Assembly (NCBI RefSeq): GCF_012273895.1
Contig: NC_052119.1
Location: 9,622,146-9,686,145 of the forward strand
DNA length: 64,000 nt
Direction of reading: 5' to 3'
Origin: Zerene cesonia
Lineage: Eukaryota; Arthropoda; Insecta; Lepidoptera; Pieridae
In this document: in pieces, positions 34,801 through 46,700 of the stretch
How the letters are laid out: every line of letters begins with the position of its first letter
Numbering within the stretch: the stretch's first letter is position 1
Position numbers and translations under genes: made by a program
The notes under the pieces: model-generated
What the model was told of the DNA's origin: nothing
Seen by the model: only the letters and a program-made list of their open reading frames with translations
Database searches by the model: none

Positions 34801-37800
34801 CGTTACTGAGACGCGGACTTCAGAAGGTGCGTGCGCGACGTGTGCGGGGGGGCAGAGGGCGCGGGCGCGTAGGGCGCAGGGGGCGGGGCGCGGGGCGCAG
34901 GGCGCAGGGCGCGGGGCGACTCACGGTGGCGGTGCGGCAGGGCGCGGGCGGCGCGGGGCGCAGCGTGGGGAGCGCGGCGCGGGCCGCCGCCAGCGCGGCC
35001 GCGCCCGACACCAGCCGCGAGTCGTCCCACCGGTTGCCCGTGAACGGCATGAACTCGATGAACCTACCGGACACACGCGATGTTAATAAATATTCAAATA
35101 TTAGGGAAACGAAATGTTCATGGCACAATTTTGCCCATGAAGTATAATGGCGCAGTAGCAGAGTATACTGAATTGTACATAGTTTGTAATAGCACAGTCA
35201 CACAGTAGTTAAACGAAGACTTTTAGACGGATACCTCGTGCGGGGGCAAGGGGCGGAAGGAACGAGTTGAGCTATACGCCCCACGTTGTTAGCTCAGGAC
35301 ACTATTCAGGGGCTGCCCCGGGCAATAGTATTAGGTTATTATAATTTGTACATATTTTCAATGTTTCGCATTAACCGTAAACAAATAAGGCGGTCCACTT
35401 CTGCAAAATTTGATAGAGCGCCTTTGAGTGAATGGGTCTCCATCGATATTTCATTAATTTGACAATTATCACAAGACTACGAAAATTTATTTTAGTAGCA
35501 TATTTTAAAATTTTAAACTCTTCATTATTTAATAGGTTTTATATTATGTTAAGTTGTTGCGAATTTATACTGCTAAGTGCAATAGAAGTATATGGATATA
35601 ACAGGGTTTATAAGCTGTTAATTAAATAAGTACCTGACTTCCACATTTCGGTGTTTGGTAAACTCAACGAAGTCACACACCTCGTCATCATTGAAACCTT
35701 CAACGAATTATAGCGTATACATATAAGGTAATTCATAGAAATAAGTTTAATTCAAATGAAAAATATATTTAATCTGTTTCATATGCTCGCTTACCTTTCA
35801 TTAGGACCGTATTTACTTTTACGGGGCTGAATCCGAGCTGAAGCGCTAGATCGATACAAGCTAAAACTTTTTGTAGGCCCTGCAAATAAAATTTCAATCA
35901 ATTTATTACTTTACATAAATTTGGAACACGTTAATACTGTGTTAGCGACAACGACGAATCCACTATACACAAAAATAACATCGCTCTAGGAGATCAGCAT
36001 AAAGTTTTATCTAAGTACACTTCGCGTCCTGTTTAAAAATGATGAACGTGCGTTTAGTCGTAGGTAGAATTTTTAATGTCTGTCATTTTTATGAAATTTC
36101 GTTATGAAAACGCTCATATTGCGGGCGTTCCTTTAGTGTAAACGGCGCATCTTCCCCCACCACAAGGCCCATCGCCCTTGTAACTTATATGTTGGTATTT
36201 CGAGTGGTCAGTAAGCGAGCGAGTAGCCGGGCGGGCGGGCGCGGGAGGACGCGGGGCGCGGGAGGGCGCGGGGCGCGGGAGGGTGCGGCTCACCGGGCGG
36301 CGCGCCATGCGCTCGTAGCGGTCGGCGCGCAGCGAGTCGAGCGACACGTTGAGCGCGGAGAGGCCGGCGCGCTGCAGCGCGGGCAGCCGCCGCGTCAGCG
36401 CCACGCCGTTCGACGTCATTGCCACCGTCGAGATGCCGTCCACGCTCGACAGCTCCTCTGCAAATTCACACTCACGACGTGACAAGCTGAACGTGGTCCC
36501 ACATATTTTATTTATTTGTATTCACGTGTACGTGTCGCAGTAGGTATAGTCATAGAGTGTGGATTAGCATCAATTATGATTATTATATAACAGCAACTGG
36601 TATAGGCTTCATTTAAATTTGAATAACATATTTAATGGCAGGAAATTAAATGCATTAGATCTAAATAATTTGAAATTCAATAGAGTTGGGTACGCCACAT
36701 AAATATCATTACAAATGTATGTTGAAGTGATAACAATAAACCCAAAAAATACATATAGAGTGGGTAACTTTGTAATGCAGTATCTATAACATTAGCTTTA
36801 TTTTTAAATAATTTTTAATTTTAGTTTACGCACCCAATCACTATTTACCTACTCACTCCAAGCATAAGTCCATTGTCTTTTGTTGTCTGTTTTGCTATTT
36901 ATTATTATATCCATATGTAATATTCAAATAGGTCTGATAATAGCGCTTCTGAAGGAAGTCTAGTTGAATGAATAGATGTTTGAGTTTGAGTTTGAAATTA
37001 CATCTCCTCCACGTTACCTGTCTCGCTCAGCTCTTCAGCCGCGCGTGTTTGGTCCTGTTCACATACTACGTCCACGCTTGAAGTTATTTTTTACTACATA
37101 AATCATAGTATTAGATCATGTGCAACAACTTTATATCATACGTACAAATGATATGATATATTATACGATACGATGTATTCACAAAAACATAATATGAAGT
37201 TACACAGTCTGAATCTAGCCTAAATAATTTGAAAGCCTGCATTGTAGTTGTATACTGACTGATACAACTACAATGCAAGCATAGTAACGTACGTATAATG
37301 TCGGCGAGGTCTTGTCGCACGGTGGGCTCGCCGCCCGTGAGGCGCAGCTTGGTGACGCCGAGCGCCGCGAACACGCGCACGAGCCGCGCCAGCTCCGCGC
37401 GGCTCAGCAGCGCCGCGCGCGCGCTCAGCGGCACGCCCTCGGCCGGCATGCAGTACTGACCTGCGGCCCGTCACTCCACACGTCACCCAAATACTCATAA
37501 ACCGACCAATCATGTAATATTTTAAAGATCACAATCGATTAATAATAATAGGTACTTTTTTTTGTGGTGAATCTCGATATTAGCCTGAAGGGCCACTACA
37601 TCTTAGCACGCACGCATGAGTGAACTGATGGTTCACCCTAATATGCACATGCTCAAGGGATTCCCCATTTGACGGGGAACAGTGACGGGATCACGAACAT
37701 CGGCTTGGGTTGTCGCATGAATGGAGGGGACCGGAATGGCTGTACTCGGTCGGGCGCTCACCTGGGTGGGCGTGGAAACGCGTTATGCTGAAGTGTATAT

Positions 37801-39045
37801 AAAGGAAACAGGCAGCTCATAACCGCCCGGATGTGGGGATGGAAGGTTATAGATGCATCCAGATGCCTACGAATTTTGTGTGCTTTTGCCATGGGATGAT
37901 TTTGACCGAAGATTTTGACATTGTCATTGACTCTGAGATGAGGATGTGCAAGACAGTGGGTGAGTGGGCCCCGCATGAAGAGCACGGCAGCACTTTTGTC
38001 GGGGATCACTGATAAACTCCATATGCAGAACCATCTGCCTAGGGCGTAGGTCGCAGATTGTAAGAGAGGAACTATGTTTTTAGGGGAAGGACACAACACA
38101 TAGAGTGCCTACAAATAGGTCCATTTAGCACTCTAATATACACTACAAATTACATACTTTGTACATTTTTTTTTTTCATCTTACTATTTTATACATCTCA
38201 CTCAAGCCACATTGTTGCTTGCTTTATTGTAGACTATAAACATAAAATTGTGTCATCAGTATTGATAATGTTATCTAATAATTTATGAAGTAAAGGTTAT
38301 GACCTCTGTAGCACCAAATTATACCACTTAACTTACAATTATCTCAAGCCTTCAAAATAGTAAAGTAGGTTAGAATTATTAACTTAATAAGAATTGGATT
38401 TCTGTCCAGTAATAACTTCAGACAATCACTTTAGACAGTCAATTGATGAAAACATAATGCTTGAAAATTTTACCTAAAACTTGACAATTGACAGTTGAAA
38501 TGTGAAATCTTAATTTGAATTTACAGCAAATTAACCAGTTCTATATTACACTGTTATTTTACTTAATACATAATGTTAACACTGGTTACATACAACTGGT
38601 TTTAATGACTGTAAGAAGTTGAATAATCAATCCAGTTTTTGTTCCCTTTCATAAATAAATGAAAAACTAAATTTCTATTCTATTTCTTTTTATTCTACAT
38701 CAAACTGGTGATATAAGCGACAGATTTGTTTACTTACAGCGGAGGTTGCATCGCTCTGTCAGTGATATCCTTAAGTAATCATGCCGCCGACCATGAAGAT
38801 CCATTAGAGGGGCTTCAACACTGCTTTTACTTTCAACTTCTACATTCTATAATAATAGTGCAAAATTCATGTATTGCTGCTTATACAGTATCTATATATG
38901 AAATAAATCTCAATTTGAAAATACATACGTCACTCAAAAATCTTTTGTATTGGAATGCGACAGAGTTTCTCCTTAGATGCGTTCTTGTGTTTATTCGGAC
39001 AGAGTAGAGCGGCAAAAAAAACTGTGTTTGCTTCAATAAATTCAT
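31848..39045 (-). CDS. MOCS1: MOCS1A (MoaA-like radical SAM enzyme), complete
   Basis: MOCS1A is a mitochondrial radical S-adenosylmethionine enzyme that starts molybdenum cofactor synthesis by rearranging GTP. Ten exons in order: 39045-38929, 38846-38738, 37460-37293, 36457-36294, 35879-35795, 35697-35634, 35063-34925, 33628-33518, 32753-32633, 31906-31848, closing in phase to 378 residues (human about 385). The N-terminus MNLLKQTQFFLPLYSVR suits a mitochondrial presequence. The first iron-sulfur cluster motif is CNLRCQYC (Cys72, 76, 79), split by intron 2. LRLTGGEPTVR follows. The second cluster uses FCSSCNRLR and VCLFG (Cys304, 307, 321). The protein ends RPMILIGG, stop 31848-31850; this C-terminal Gly-Gly is essential in the human enzyme. 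The gene is head-to-head with NRDE2. Introns 2 and 9 hold LINE fragments. Confidence 0.96.
32340..32520 (+). repeat. RTE-like LINE 3' end fragment
   Basis: Runs from CCGGGTAATTATTTATCACA through ATAACTATCCTATCTTTCGA and GCAACTTTGATTAAAATC to a TTATTTAGATATATTAAG end. A diverged partner lies at 33222-33372 in the same orientation. The order and the A/T tail fit lepidopteran RTE-type retroposon 3' ends. Located in MOCS1 intron 9. Confidence 0.55.
33090..33372 (+). repeat. Two abutting RTE-like tail fragments
   Basis: The first (about 33090-33221) includes ACCGATTCTCAGACCCACCC, AATTTCCTGAGAATCGGCCC, and GACACGAGAATTTTATATAT. The second (33222-33372) repeats the 32340-32520 block in decayed form. 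Both lie in the MOCS1 intron between exons 8 and 9, and look like old retroposon 3' ends. Confidence 0.5.
34840..34924 (+). repeat. GC-rich minisatellite abutting a MOCS1 splice donor
   Basis: Repeats of GGGCGCAGGGCGC / GGGGCGCGGGGCGC type end directly at the exon 7 donor at 34924 (GTGAGTCG on the minus strand). A similar GGGCGCGGGAGG run abuts the exon 4 donor at about 36235-36293. Confidence 0.6.
37565..38105 (-). pseudogene. Decayed LINE reverse-transcriptase fragment
   Basis: The minus strand carries an open stretch (38099-37758) with features of a Jockey/CR1-like ORF2 beyond the catalytic site: SLSVIPDKSAAVLFMR, LRVNDNVKIFGQ and LDASITFHPHI, in the right order. No catalytic YADD box, endonuclease or tail remains. 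It sits in MOCS1 intron 2 and has no bearing on MOCS1 coding. Confidence 0.65.
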
Positions 39046-40746
39046 GTTTAAGTCTTCTTTTAATAACAAGATCAAACTTAGTTTTGATATAGCTTTTATC
39101 TCCTGAAACTTTCAATCGATCAAAATATAACTATATATTTAAAAATGATAAACATATTATCGCAGGTTTAATTGCGGTCTGTTGTGGAATTTGTAGAACT
39201 AAAACAGGTAATAAACTCAATTGCTGAAACATTAATATCTCTTTTCATTGATTCGATACCTCACACTATGAACCGTAATTAAACAGCCACGAAATAGTAT
39301 ATATTATTCTTAAACTTGCTGGTTTGATCGAAAGTCGAAATTTGAAACGTCCAAATTATGACATTGTCATAACAAAGTACAAACAGCTGTGAACTGAAAG
39401 TGAAATGACAGATCATGGCCCCCAAGTAAACTAACAGATTGCTAGCCTATAGTAGTAACTGTTTAATGGAAAATTAAAGTTTGTTTGTTTGGATCTTTGT
39501 CCGTCAATCACGCTCAAACTACAAAACAGATTTTGAAGAAATTTGGTATATACTTTTTAACCTGATAAAATGCTCTCTTAGGATAAAACAAGAATTAAGA
39601 GTCACTAAATCATTTTGCAAATGTCCACACAGTTACTGTATACTGATTAGGTTTTCCATTGTGGCTGTAACAGAGTAAATGGGATGGACCGCATGAACAG
39701 AAGCTACAATAAAACATGACTACCGAAATTTACCGATTAGCCATTTAGCTATTAGATTATTAGATACCCTATTTAGCTAAAATTTTGCGTCTTTGTCTAA
39801 TCAGTAGTGTCGCACAGTCACTCTGTCACTTTATTTCCAAAATACCTAGCATCTTTAAAGTCAGGAAACAAAATCGCAACTGCTTACACCTGGATGCGTA
39901 GAGACTTAGTTAATAATATTGGCGGGCAATTACTAATTGGCACCTTATGATAAATGAATTCTCCTACTTATGAATTTAATTCAATATTTAATTTTGATTG
40001 TCTACATTATTCCTAAACTTATTTGCAGTGGGATCCTAGACTATGATATCCGACAATATTTTGTGATGTGAAAAATGATTTATCACAACATTAGGTATAG
40101 GTTAGTGGCAACCCTACCAAAAGTATTTCTATAGATTCTCATTCGCATCTATCCAAAACGTATCGTTTCTATTAATCCCTTACTACGTTTCGATGGCATC
40201 TATCGCATACTTATTGGCCCCTTTATCGTTTCTCTCACCTCAAAAATTACAAAATTGTATACCTGCAAAAATTTTGATTAACTTCATGTCAATTCAAACG
40301 TTGCCATATTAAAACTAAATGTTGCCAGGAAACACAAAAAAACACTAAACAGTACAATACACACATAGGTTTATGACAATCGTCGGAAGGTACATGGGAT
40401 AAAAAACTTTCCTGGGGTTTTGTGTTTTTGTTTACTAATTTTTTTTCACCCATTTTACCCAGTATATATCATCTATGCATTTTATCGTACCTATTGTAAA
40501 TAACTTCTGTTGTGTGACTAAAAACGTTTGTCAATTATTGTCAAATTGTCAGAAATGACATTTATGATTGGAGTTAATTTGTTTACAATTACAAAATCTC
40601 ATTTTTCTATTTTATTTTAACATTAAAACTTTGAAGAGAAAAATAAAAACTTACCTGTTTTAATTTTAAGGTCTATCAAATGTATTATAACATCATTGTC
40701 TTATTTAAATGTTATTTATAGAAAAGAATTGTTATAAATTACTACT
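39046..40746. other. Head-to-head spacer of MOCS1 and NRDE2
   Basis: 1.7 kb of AT-rich, non-coding sequence between two divergent start codons, presumably with both promoters. A repeat block at 39478-39550 (TTGTTTGTTTGGATCTTTGT, then CAATCACGCTCAAACTAC) matches 42494-42570. I see no further gene. Confidence 0.55.
39478..39550 (+). repeat. Interspersed repeat GTTTGTTTGGAT...AAATTTGGTATA, copy 1
   Basis: Shares GTTTGTTTGTTTGGAT, GTCAATCACGCT and GATTTTG with AAATTTGGTATA with the block at 42494-42570 at about 88-90 per cent identity by eye. Confidence 0.6.
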
Positions 40747-43700
40747 ATGGCGCTTTTTCCGGCATATTCCGATACTGAAGGGTTAAAAGATGGACCAAAC
40801 GCTTTAGTTGATTTACCAGGTATAAAATATTTATAAAAATTCGGATTTTTGTTAAGTACTCCATGTATTCTATAGACGTCCGGCAATCGCTAAGAGGGGG
40901 CTAAAAGTGGAGCGGAAGTAGGTGGGGTGGGGGTGTAGGGTAAAACCATAATAGTGTAAAATTATTACTTCACATTTTTATAGAATAATACTGTACCTGT
41001 TACTTTCACAATGGTGGTGGCTGGTAAGTGGGTTGCGAGGTGGAGAGGGAATACTCCTTTAAATGTTCTGTTTCAATAATGAACAGCTTTTGAATTATAA
41101 TTATTTTTGTAAATTAAAAAAAAAAACTTTTTTAAATCTAAAATAAAGTCCTGGACATCTATAGCCAACCCAACTAATGCAATATGCGTTGTGTTCTTTC
41201 AAAATATTTAAATCAATAAGTAACATATGTTTGGAACGCTAGTTACGGAGGCCATGGAAGTACAGTTGCTGGCAAGTGATTCTGAAGAAGAAAAAACAAC
41301 ATCTGTAAAAAGAAGGCATGAATCAACTACTAATACTAGTGATTTGTCTTCTTGTGACTTTTATATTGATTGCAAGCTGGATCGAGGCAACCTACGTGTC
41401 TCCACACTTTACTATCCAGGCAGGCCTCAGTGAGTTAGTGATCCATTATCTTTTTTTAATATACACATAAATTTAATCTTAATAACAATTTTATTATTCA
41501 AGGTATAGTTATGTTAATGCACTAAGTGTTGGAGTAAAGAAAGTATGCAAAGATAAAGGAAGTGGATGGCGCCGTTATTATTTAAAGCACTTACAAGATG
41601 AGGCTGATAGCACTCAGGTTGTGGAGAGGCAGACTGCATACCGCAAGCTGCTCACTGAGTCACCACAGGACCAGATGCTCTGGGAGGCTTACATTGATTT
41701 CCAGGTATATAATCAAGATATTGATAAACTAATTGTTTTTGTTGTAAATAAAAATATTTCATAATTCTTTCTTGTTTTGATTCTAAATATGTGAGAACAT
41801 TTATTGAAGGTATGTTGCTAGAAAAATTTATACCTGTATACACACATATTTCTTACAGGAAATGTGTGTAGGTGTGGACTCAGCTTTAGACACTGCCCGT
41901 GAAGCCTTAGCACAATTGCCTAATTCAACTCGATTGAGAGACAGGCTGTTTGTGTTAATGAAAGCTGCATTGCCTCACAGACAGTACCTCGAAGGGCTTA
42001 GAGACATGCTCGTCAAAGGTTAGTTAAATTTGTATTTTAATGTTTTTCGACCACTGATGTCATCTGTTAGCTAATATAAATGGAAAATATTGTGCTTTTG
42101 TTGTGTTGTGTATGAAATTCAATATAAATCAGTGAGATTGAAATAAATGGATATTTTCAAAGAATTGATATAAATGGGCGTTTAGCAAAATAAGAATGGT
42201 ATTACAGAGAAGTGCATGAGTGTGCGCACGGAGGTGTGGGCGCAGCTGGTGCGCGCGTCGGGTGCGGGCGGGGAGGGCGGCGCGGGGGCGGGGGCGGGCG
42301 ACGCCGCGCTCGCCGCCGCGCTGGCCGACACGCGCCACTACGCGCCCGCCTACCCGCGCCTGCTGCACGCCTTTGGTGACTTGCTCTATTGTTCAACCTT
42401 TTGTTATATTTTATATGTATGAGAAGATGAATATTATGCTCCGTCCAAAATGAACAAAGAATCATACTATAACACTAATACATATAATAAATGTGAATGT
42501 TTGTTTGTTTGGATGTTTGTCTGTCAATCACGCTGAAACTACTGAATGGATTTTGATGAAATTTGGTATAGAGACAGGGTATGAGCTGTGAGGTTAAAGA
42601 CTCTAAATCCATCTAATTAATTTTTAAAGACATCCAATAACACCTTGAAGAAAATGGTCAAGGTGGCTCTTGTCAGTGCGGTGGTTTTCTCGATTGACGC
42701 ACAAGACGCAAAAAATAATTTGCTTACCATTATCTTAGGGTCTATATCTAAAAGACGCGCACATTGCATAACAATAATTCTTTAAAAAATATGTCATATA
42801 AAGAAGTTTCATGTTTATTATATGTAAGTGAAATCTATAATGTGATAATGGTCTAATGGAGAAATGTACTACCTTATGTTAAAGAGCACTAAATTTACTT
42901 ATTTATTTAAGATCATGTAATTGAATAAATGTTTATGCTTATGAATGTAATAAAATCCTATTATTATATTATTCTTAAGAGTGGGTGAGATTATTATGTT
43001 GAAGCAGGGTATAGCAGCCATGTTATAAGCAACATTATGCAACCTAATTATATCTTCACATTCCGCTATTCCATTCTGTCCAAACATTTATCTAACACGA
43101 GATGTTAATTTTCTAATCGACATAAATATGATCGCCTCCGCGTGAGCAGAGAACCGAGAGGCCCTCAGTTCGATTACTCATGGGTATGCACAAAAAATGT
43201 CCATGTCCATAAAGAAAATCGATCAGTTGAACAGATATACATCACCTGCCTCATACCCCATTCAGGGTCACGGGCCTTCCCGTTTTTAATATATGCTTAT
43301 TATATGCATATTGTAATAAATTAACAATGGTATAAAAATGTAAAGCCATAACAGAGTAAATAAAACAAATTGAGATAAGAATAAGAGTGCAATAGAAATA
43401 AAATTTTTACATGAGGTCAGATTTAGAGTTTCAATTTTTGTTTGGCAGAAGTTACATGTGAAAATGATTGACTACTCCATTTAAAAGGTTAGCCAGGAAA
43501 CATGGGAATGTTTAGAAGAGCTGAATCGTTGACGGTCATCGGGTTGTGTAGCAAAATAATTATTTATCAATTTATAACAAAAATTTTGCAAAACCGTGCA
43601 GTAATCTGGTTAGAAAGACGAGATCTGAAAATAAAATTATAAATTCAGTTGTGATGACCCTGAATCGGTTTGTCAGCCAAATAGTAAATTAAAATATGAG

Positions 43701-46700
43701 TATGTCGCGTCAGGTGCGTACCTGCGTGCGGCGGGGCTGTGGGAGCGGCTGGTGCTGGCGATCGAGCTGCTGGTGGCCATGAACTTCCCCTCGCCCTCCT
43801 TCCCCCCCGCACCTCCCGCGCCGCCCGCCGCGCTCCGCGCCGAGGAGCGCCTGCAGGAGCTGGAGGATAAGGTGCGAACTTCATTGTTTAGGTGTCGGAT
43901 CGATAGCCGGTACTGACTTTTTATAAGAGATTGCTTTTGTTTTTTTTTTGCGTAAATGTTTAATTTTTGTGGCAATCGCTATCTTCTATTGAAAAGGTTC
44001 ACAACGCTTCGTGATAAATATGAAATGCAATGACGCGTTCTGAACGTAAATAAGTTTAAGAACACGCAAAGCTAAGTGTAGGATGACATTTGCAAATTTC
44101 TTTCTTTTTTTACTTTTTCATTACATGAGGGCATTCATGTAGTGTACGAGCGTTTGCACACAAGTAAGCTAGTCGGTCGGTGTCCGCAGGCGGTGCGCAG
44201 CGGGCTGCCGAGCGGCGCCGTGTGGGTGCGCGTGGAGCGCGCGCGCGCCGCGGCGCACTGGCGGCCGGCCCGCGCGCCCGCCGCCGACCCGCAGCGCGCG
44301 CCGCTGCCGCACGACGTGGCCGAACTGCTGCGCCCGCTGGCCGCGCCGCAACTCGCGCCGCGCCTGCTGCTGCTGGCCAAGGTGCCGCTGCTGCCCGGCA
44401 CCGACTGGGCGCGGCGCCTGGCGGCCGAGCCGGACGCGGACGGCGGCGAGGCGCTGCTGCCGCTGCTGCTGGCGGCGCGCCGCCTGCCGCCCGCGCACCC
44501 CGCGCACCCCGCGCCCGCCGCCACCGCGCGCCTGCTGGCGCTGCTCACCGACCCGCCGCACTACTTCGGCGACGACACCGGTGCGCCCAAACATTAACAC
44601 ATTCATATTGCGTCGTGCGGCCGGCTCACGTGTATCGGCTCATGCGCTCATTGTGGAAACTGGAAATCTGCGATCGATAACACCACTAGATAACGAGTCA
44701 CATACAATATCAAAGCTAAAGTTGTCCGCGGTATTAAACACTATCCCTTGTACATTCGATTCTTACAAAAACTAATTACGACCATAACACCTAGTAATTA
44801 AGTCACAAATTCTAAAAATAAAAATATTATGTGTAAAAATATAATGTGTATTATACTATATAAAGCTACACACCCACTGACTGACTGACATCGCTTTTCT
44901 CGGAAACCGGCCGGAGAGTGGAGATAATTTTGACATGAACGTATAGAGGAGCCGCAATCGACCCGCGGAAAAATATAGAGAACTCGCGTCGCTCGAAGAC
45001 CAGCTCGACGCCCGGCGGCCCGCGGAAACGGTGGCTCGCGGAGGGGTGGTGTTCGAACAAAAAATGCTCTAGACCATCGGCGATCACCAGGCGCGTCGAA
45101 AAAATGGCCGATTTCGCGAAAAAAAGATGGCCGCCATACTTTGCCAAAATCGCCATTTATGAATCCTTACGTCTCAAATTCAGCACACGAGCTCTCCGCG
45201 AGCCGGCCAATCGATCGGCACCCCGTTCGTGGCGATCCGGGCCCTCGTTTAGGACTTTCATACTACGCAAAATTCAACGGCCCGCCTAAACGGCGCACTG
45301 TAGGCGGGGGGTGTCGGAACAAAAAATGCTCACCGACCAGGGACGCTACCAGNNNNNNNNNNNNNNNNNNNNNNNNNNNNNNNNNNNNNNNNNNNNNNNN
45401 NNNNNNNNNNNNNNNNNNNNNNNNNNNNNNNNNNNNNNNNNNNNNNNNNNNNNNNNNNNNNNNNNNNNNNNNNNNNNNNNNNNNNNNNNNNNNNNNNNNN
45501 NNNNNNNNNNNNNNNNNNNNNNNNNNNNNNNNNNNNNNNNNNNNNNNNNNNNNNNNNNNNNNNNNNNNNNNNNNNNNNNNNNNNNNNNNNNNNNNNNNNN
45601 NNNNNNNNNNNNNNNNNNNNNNNNNNNNNNNNNNNNNNNNNNNNNNNNNNNNNNNNNNNNNNNNNNNNNNNNNNNNNNNNNNNNNNNNNNNNNNNNNNNN
45701 NNNNNNNNNNNNNNNNNNNNNNNNNNNNNNNNNNNNNNNNNNNNNNNNNNNNNNNNNNNNNNNNNNNNNNNNNNNNNNNNNNNNNNNNNNNNNNNNNNNN
45801 NNNNNNNNNNNNNNNNNNNNNNNNNNNNNNNNNNNNNNNNNNNNNNNNNNNNNNNNNNNNNNNNNNNNNNNNNNNNNNNNNNNNNNNNNNNNNNNNNNNN
45901 NNNNNNNNNNNNNNNNNNNNNNNNNNNNNNNNNNNNNNNNNNNNNNNNNNNNNNNNNNNNNNNNNNNNNNNNNNNNNNNNNNNNNNNNNNNNNNNNNNNN
46001 NNNNNNNNNNNNNNNNNNNNNNNNNNNNNNNNNNNNNNNNNNNNNNNNNNNNNNNNNNNNNNNNNNNNNNNNNNNNNNNNNNNNNNNNNNNNNNNNNNNN
46101 NNNNNNNNNNNNNNNNNNNNNNNNNNNNNNNNNNNNNNNNNNNNNNNNNNNNNNNNNNNNNNNNNNNNNNNNNNNNNNNNNNNNNNNNNNNNNNNNNNNN
46201 NNNNNNNNNNNNNNNNNNNNNNNNNNNNNNNNNNNNNNNNNNNNNNNNNNNNNNNNNNNNNNNNNNNNNNNNNNNNNNNNNNNNNNNNNNNNNNNNNNNN
46301 NNNNNNNNNNNNNNNNNNNNNNNNNNNNNNNNNNNNNNNNNNNNNNNNNNNNTGATAATACTGGTCCACGCAAAAATCCACGCGGGCTGCTTGCAGCCCG
46401 CGCACCGCGCACCAGCTAGTTATGTGTATAATCATAAAGAGGATCTTGATAATTATAATTCAACAGAAAATGTCGATCAGACTGAACAACTTTTTCTAAG
46501 ACCTTATTCCTAAACATGTTATAGTGTAGCTGGCTTTTTTCTAGTTGCATATCAGATGTTCCAGATCTTAAAATTTATACTGGGTGTGTTTCACACGAAC
46601 TAAACTATGTAAAAGCTCACCTCGAAATGCGCTGTTACTTATCGAGACTTTTTTTGCGCAAACGCGACGTCTAGTGGTAGGGTAAATCGAAGATGAGAAA

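Noticed and set aside
34691..35147. Plus-strand frames of 117-131 codons
   Set aside because: Antisense to MOCS1 exon 7 and its GC-rich intron repeat; no splice or family support.
36294..36485. Extension of MOCS1 exon 4 to an ATG near 36485
   Set aside because: The acceptor at 36458-36459 gives correct phase with exon 3; the upstream ATG is intronic.
44135..44680. Overlapping 137-166 codon frames on both strands at NRDE2 exon 7
   Set aside because: Only one plus-strand frame agrees with the phases of exons 6 and 8; the others are side effects of GC-rich DNA lacking stop codons.
45141..46435. Open frames of 360-404 codons around 45-46 kb
   Set aside because: Nearly all of their length is the 1000-N gap; the readable ends show no protein features.
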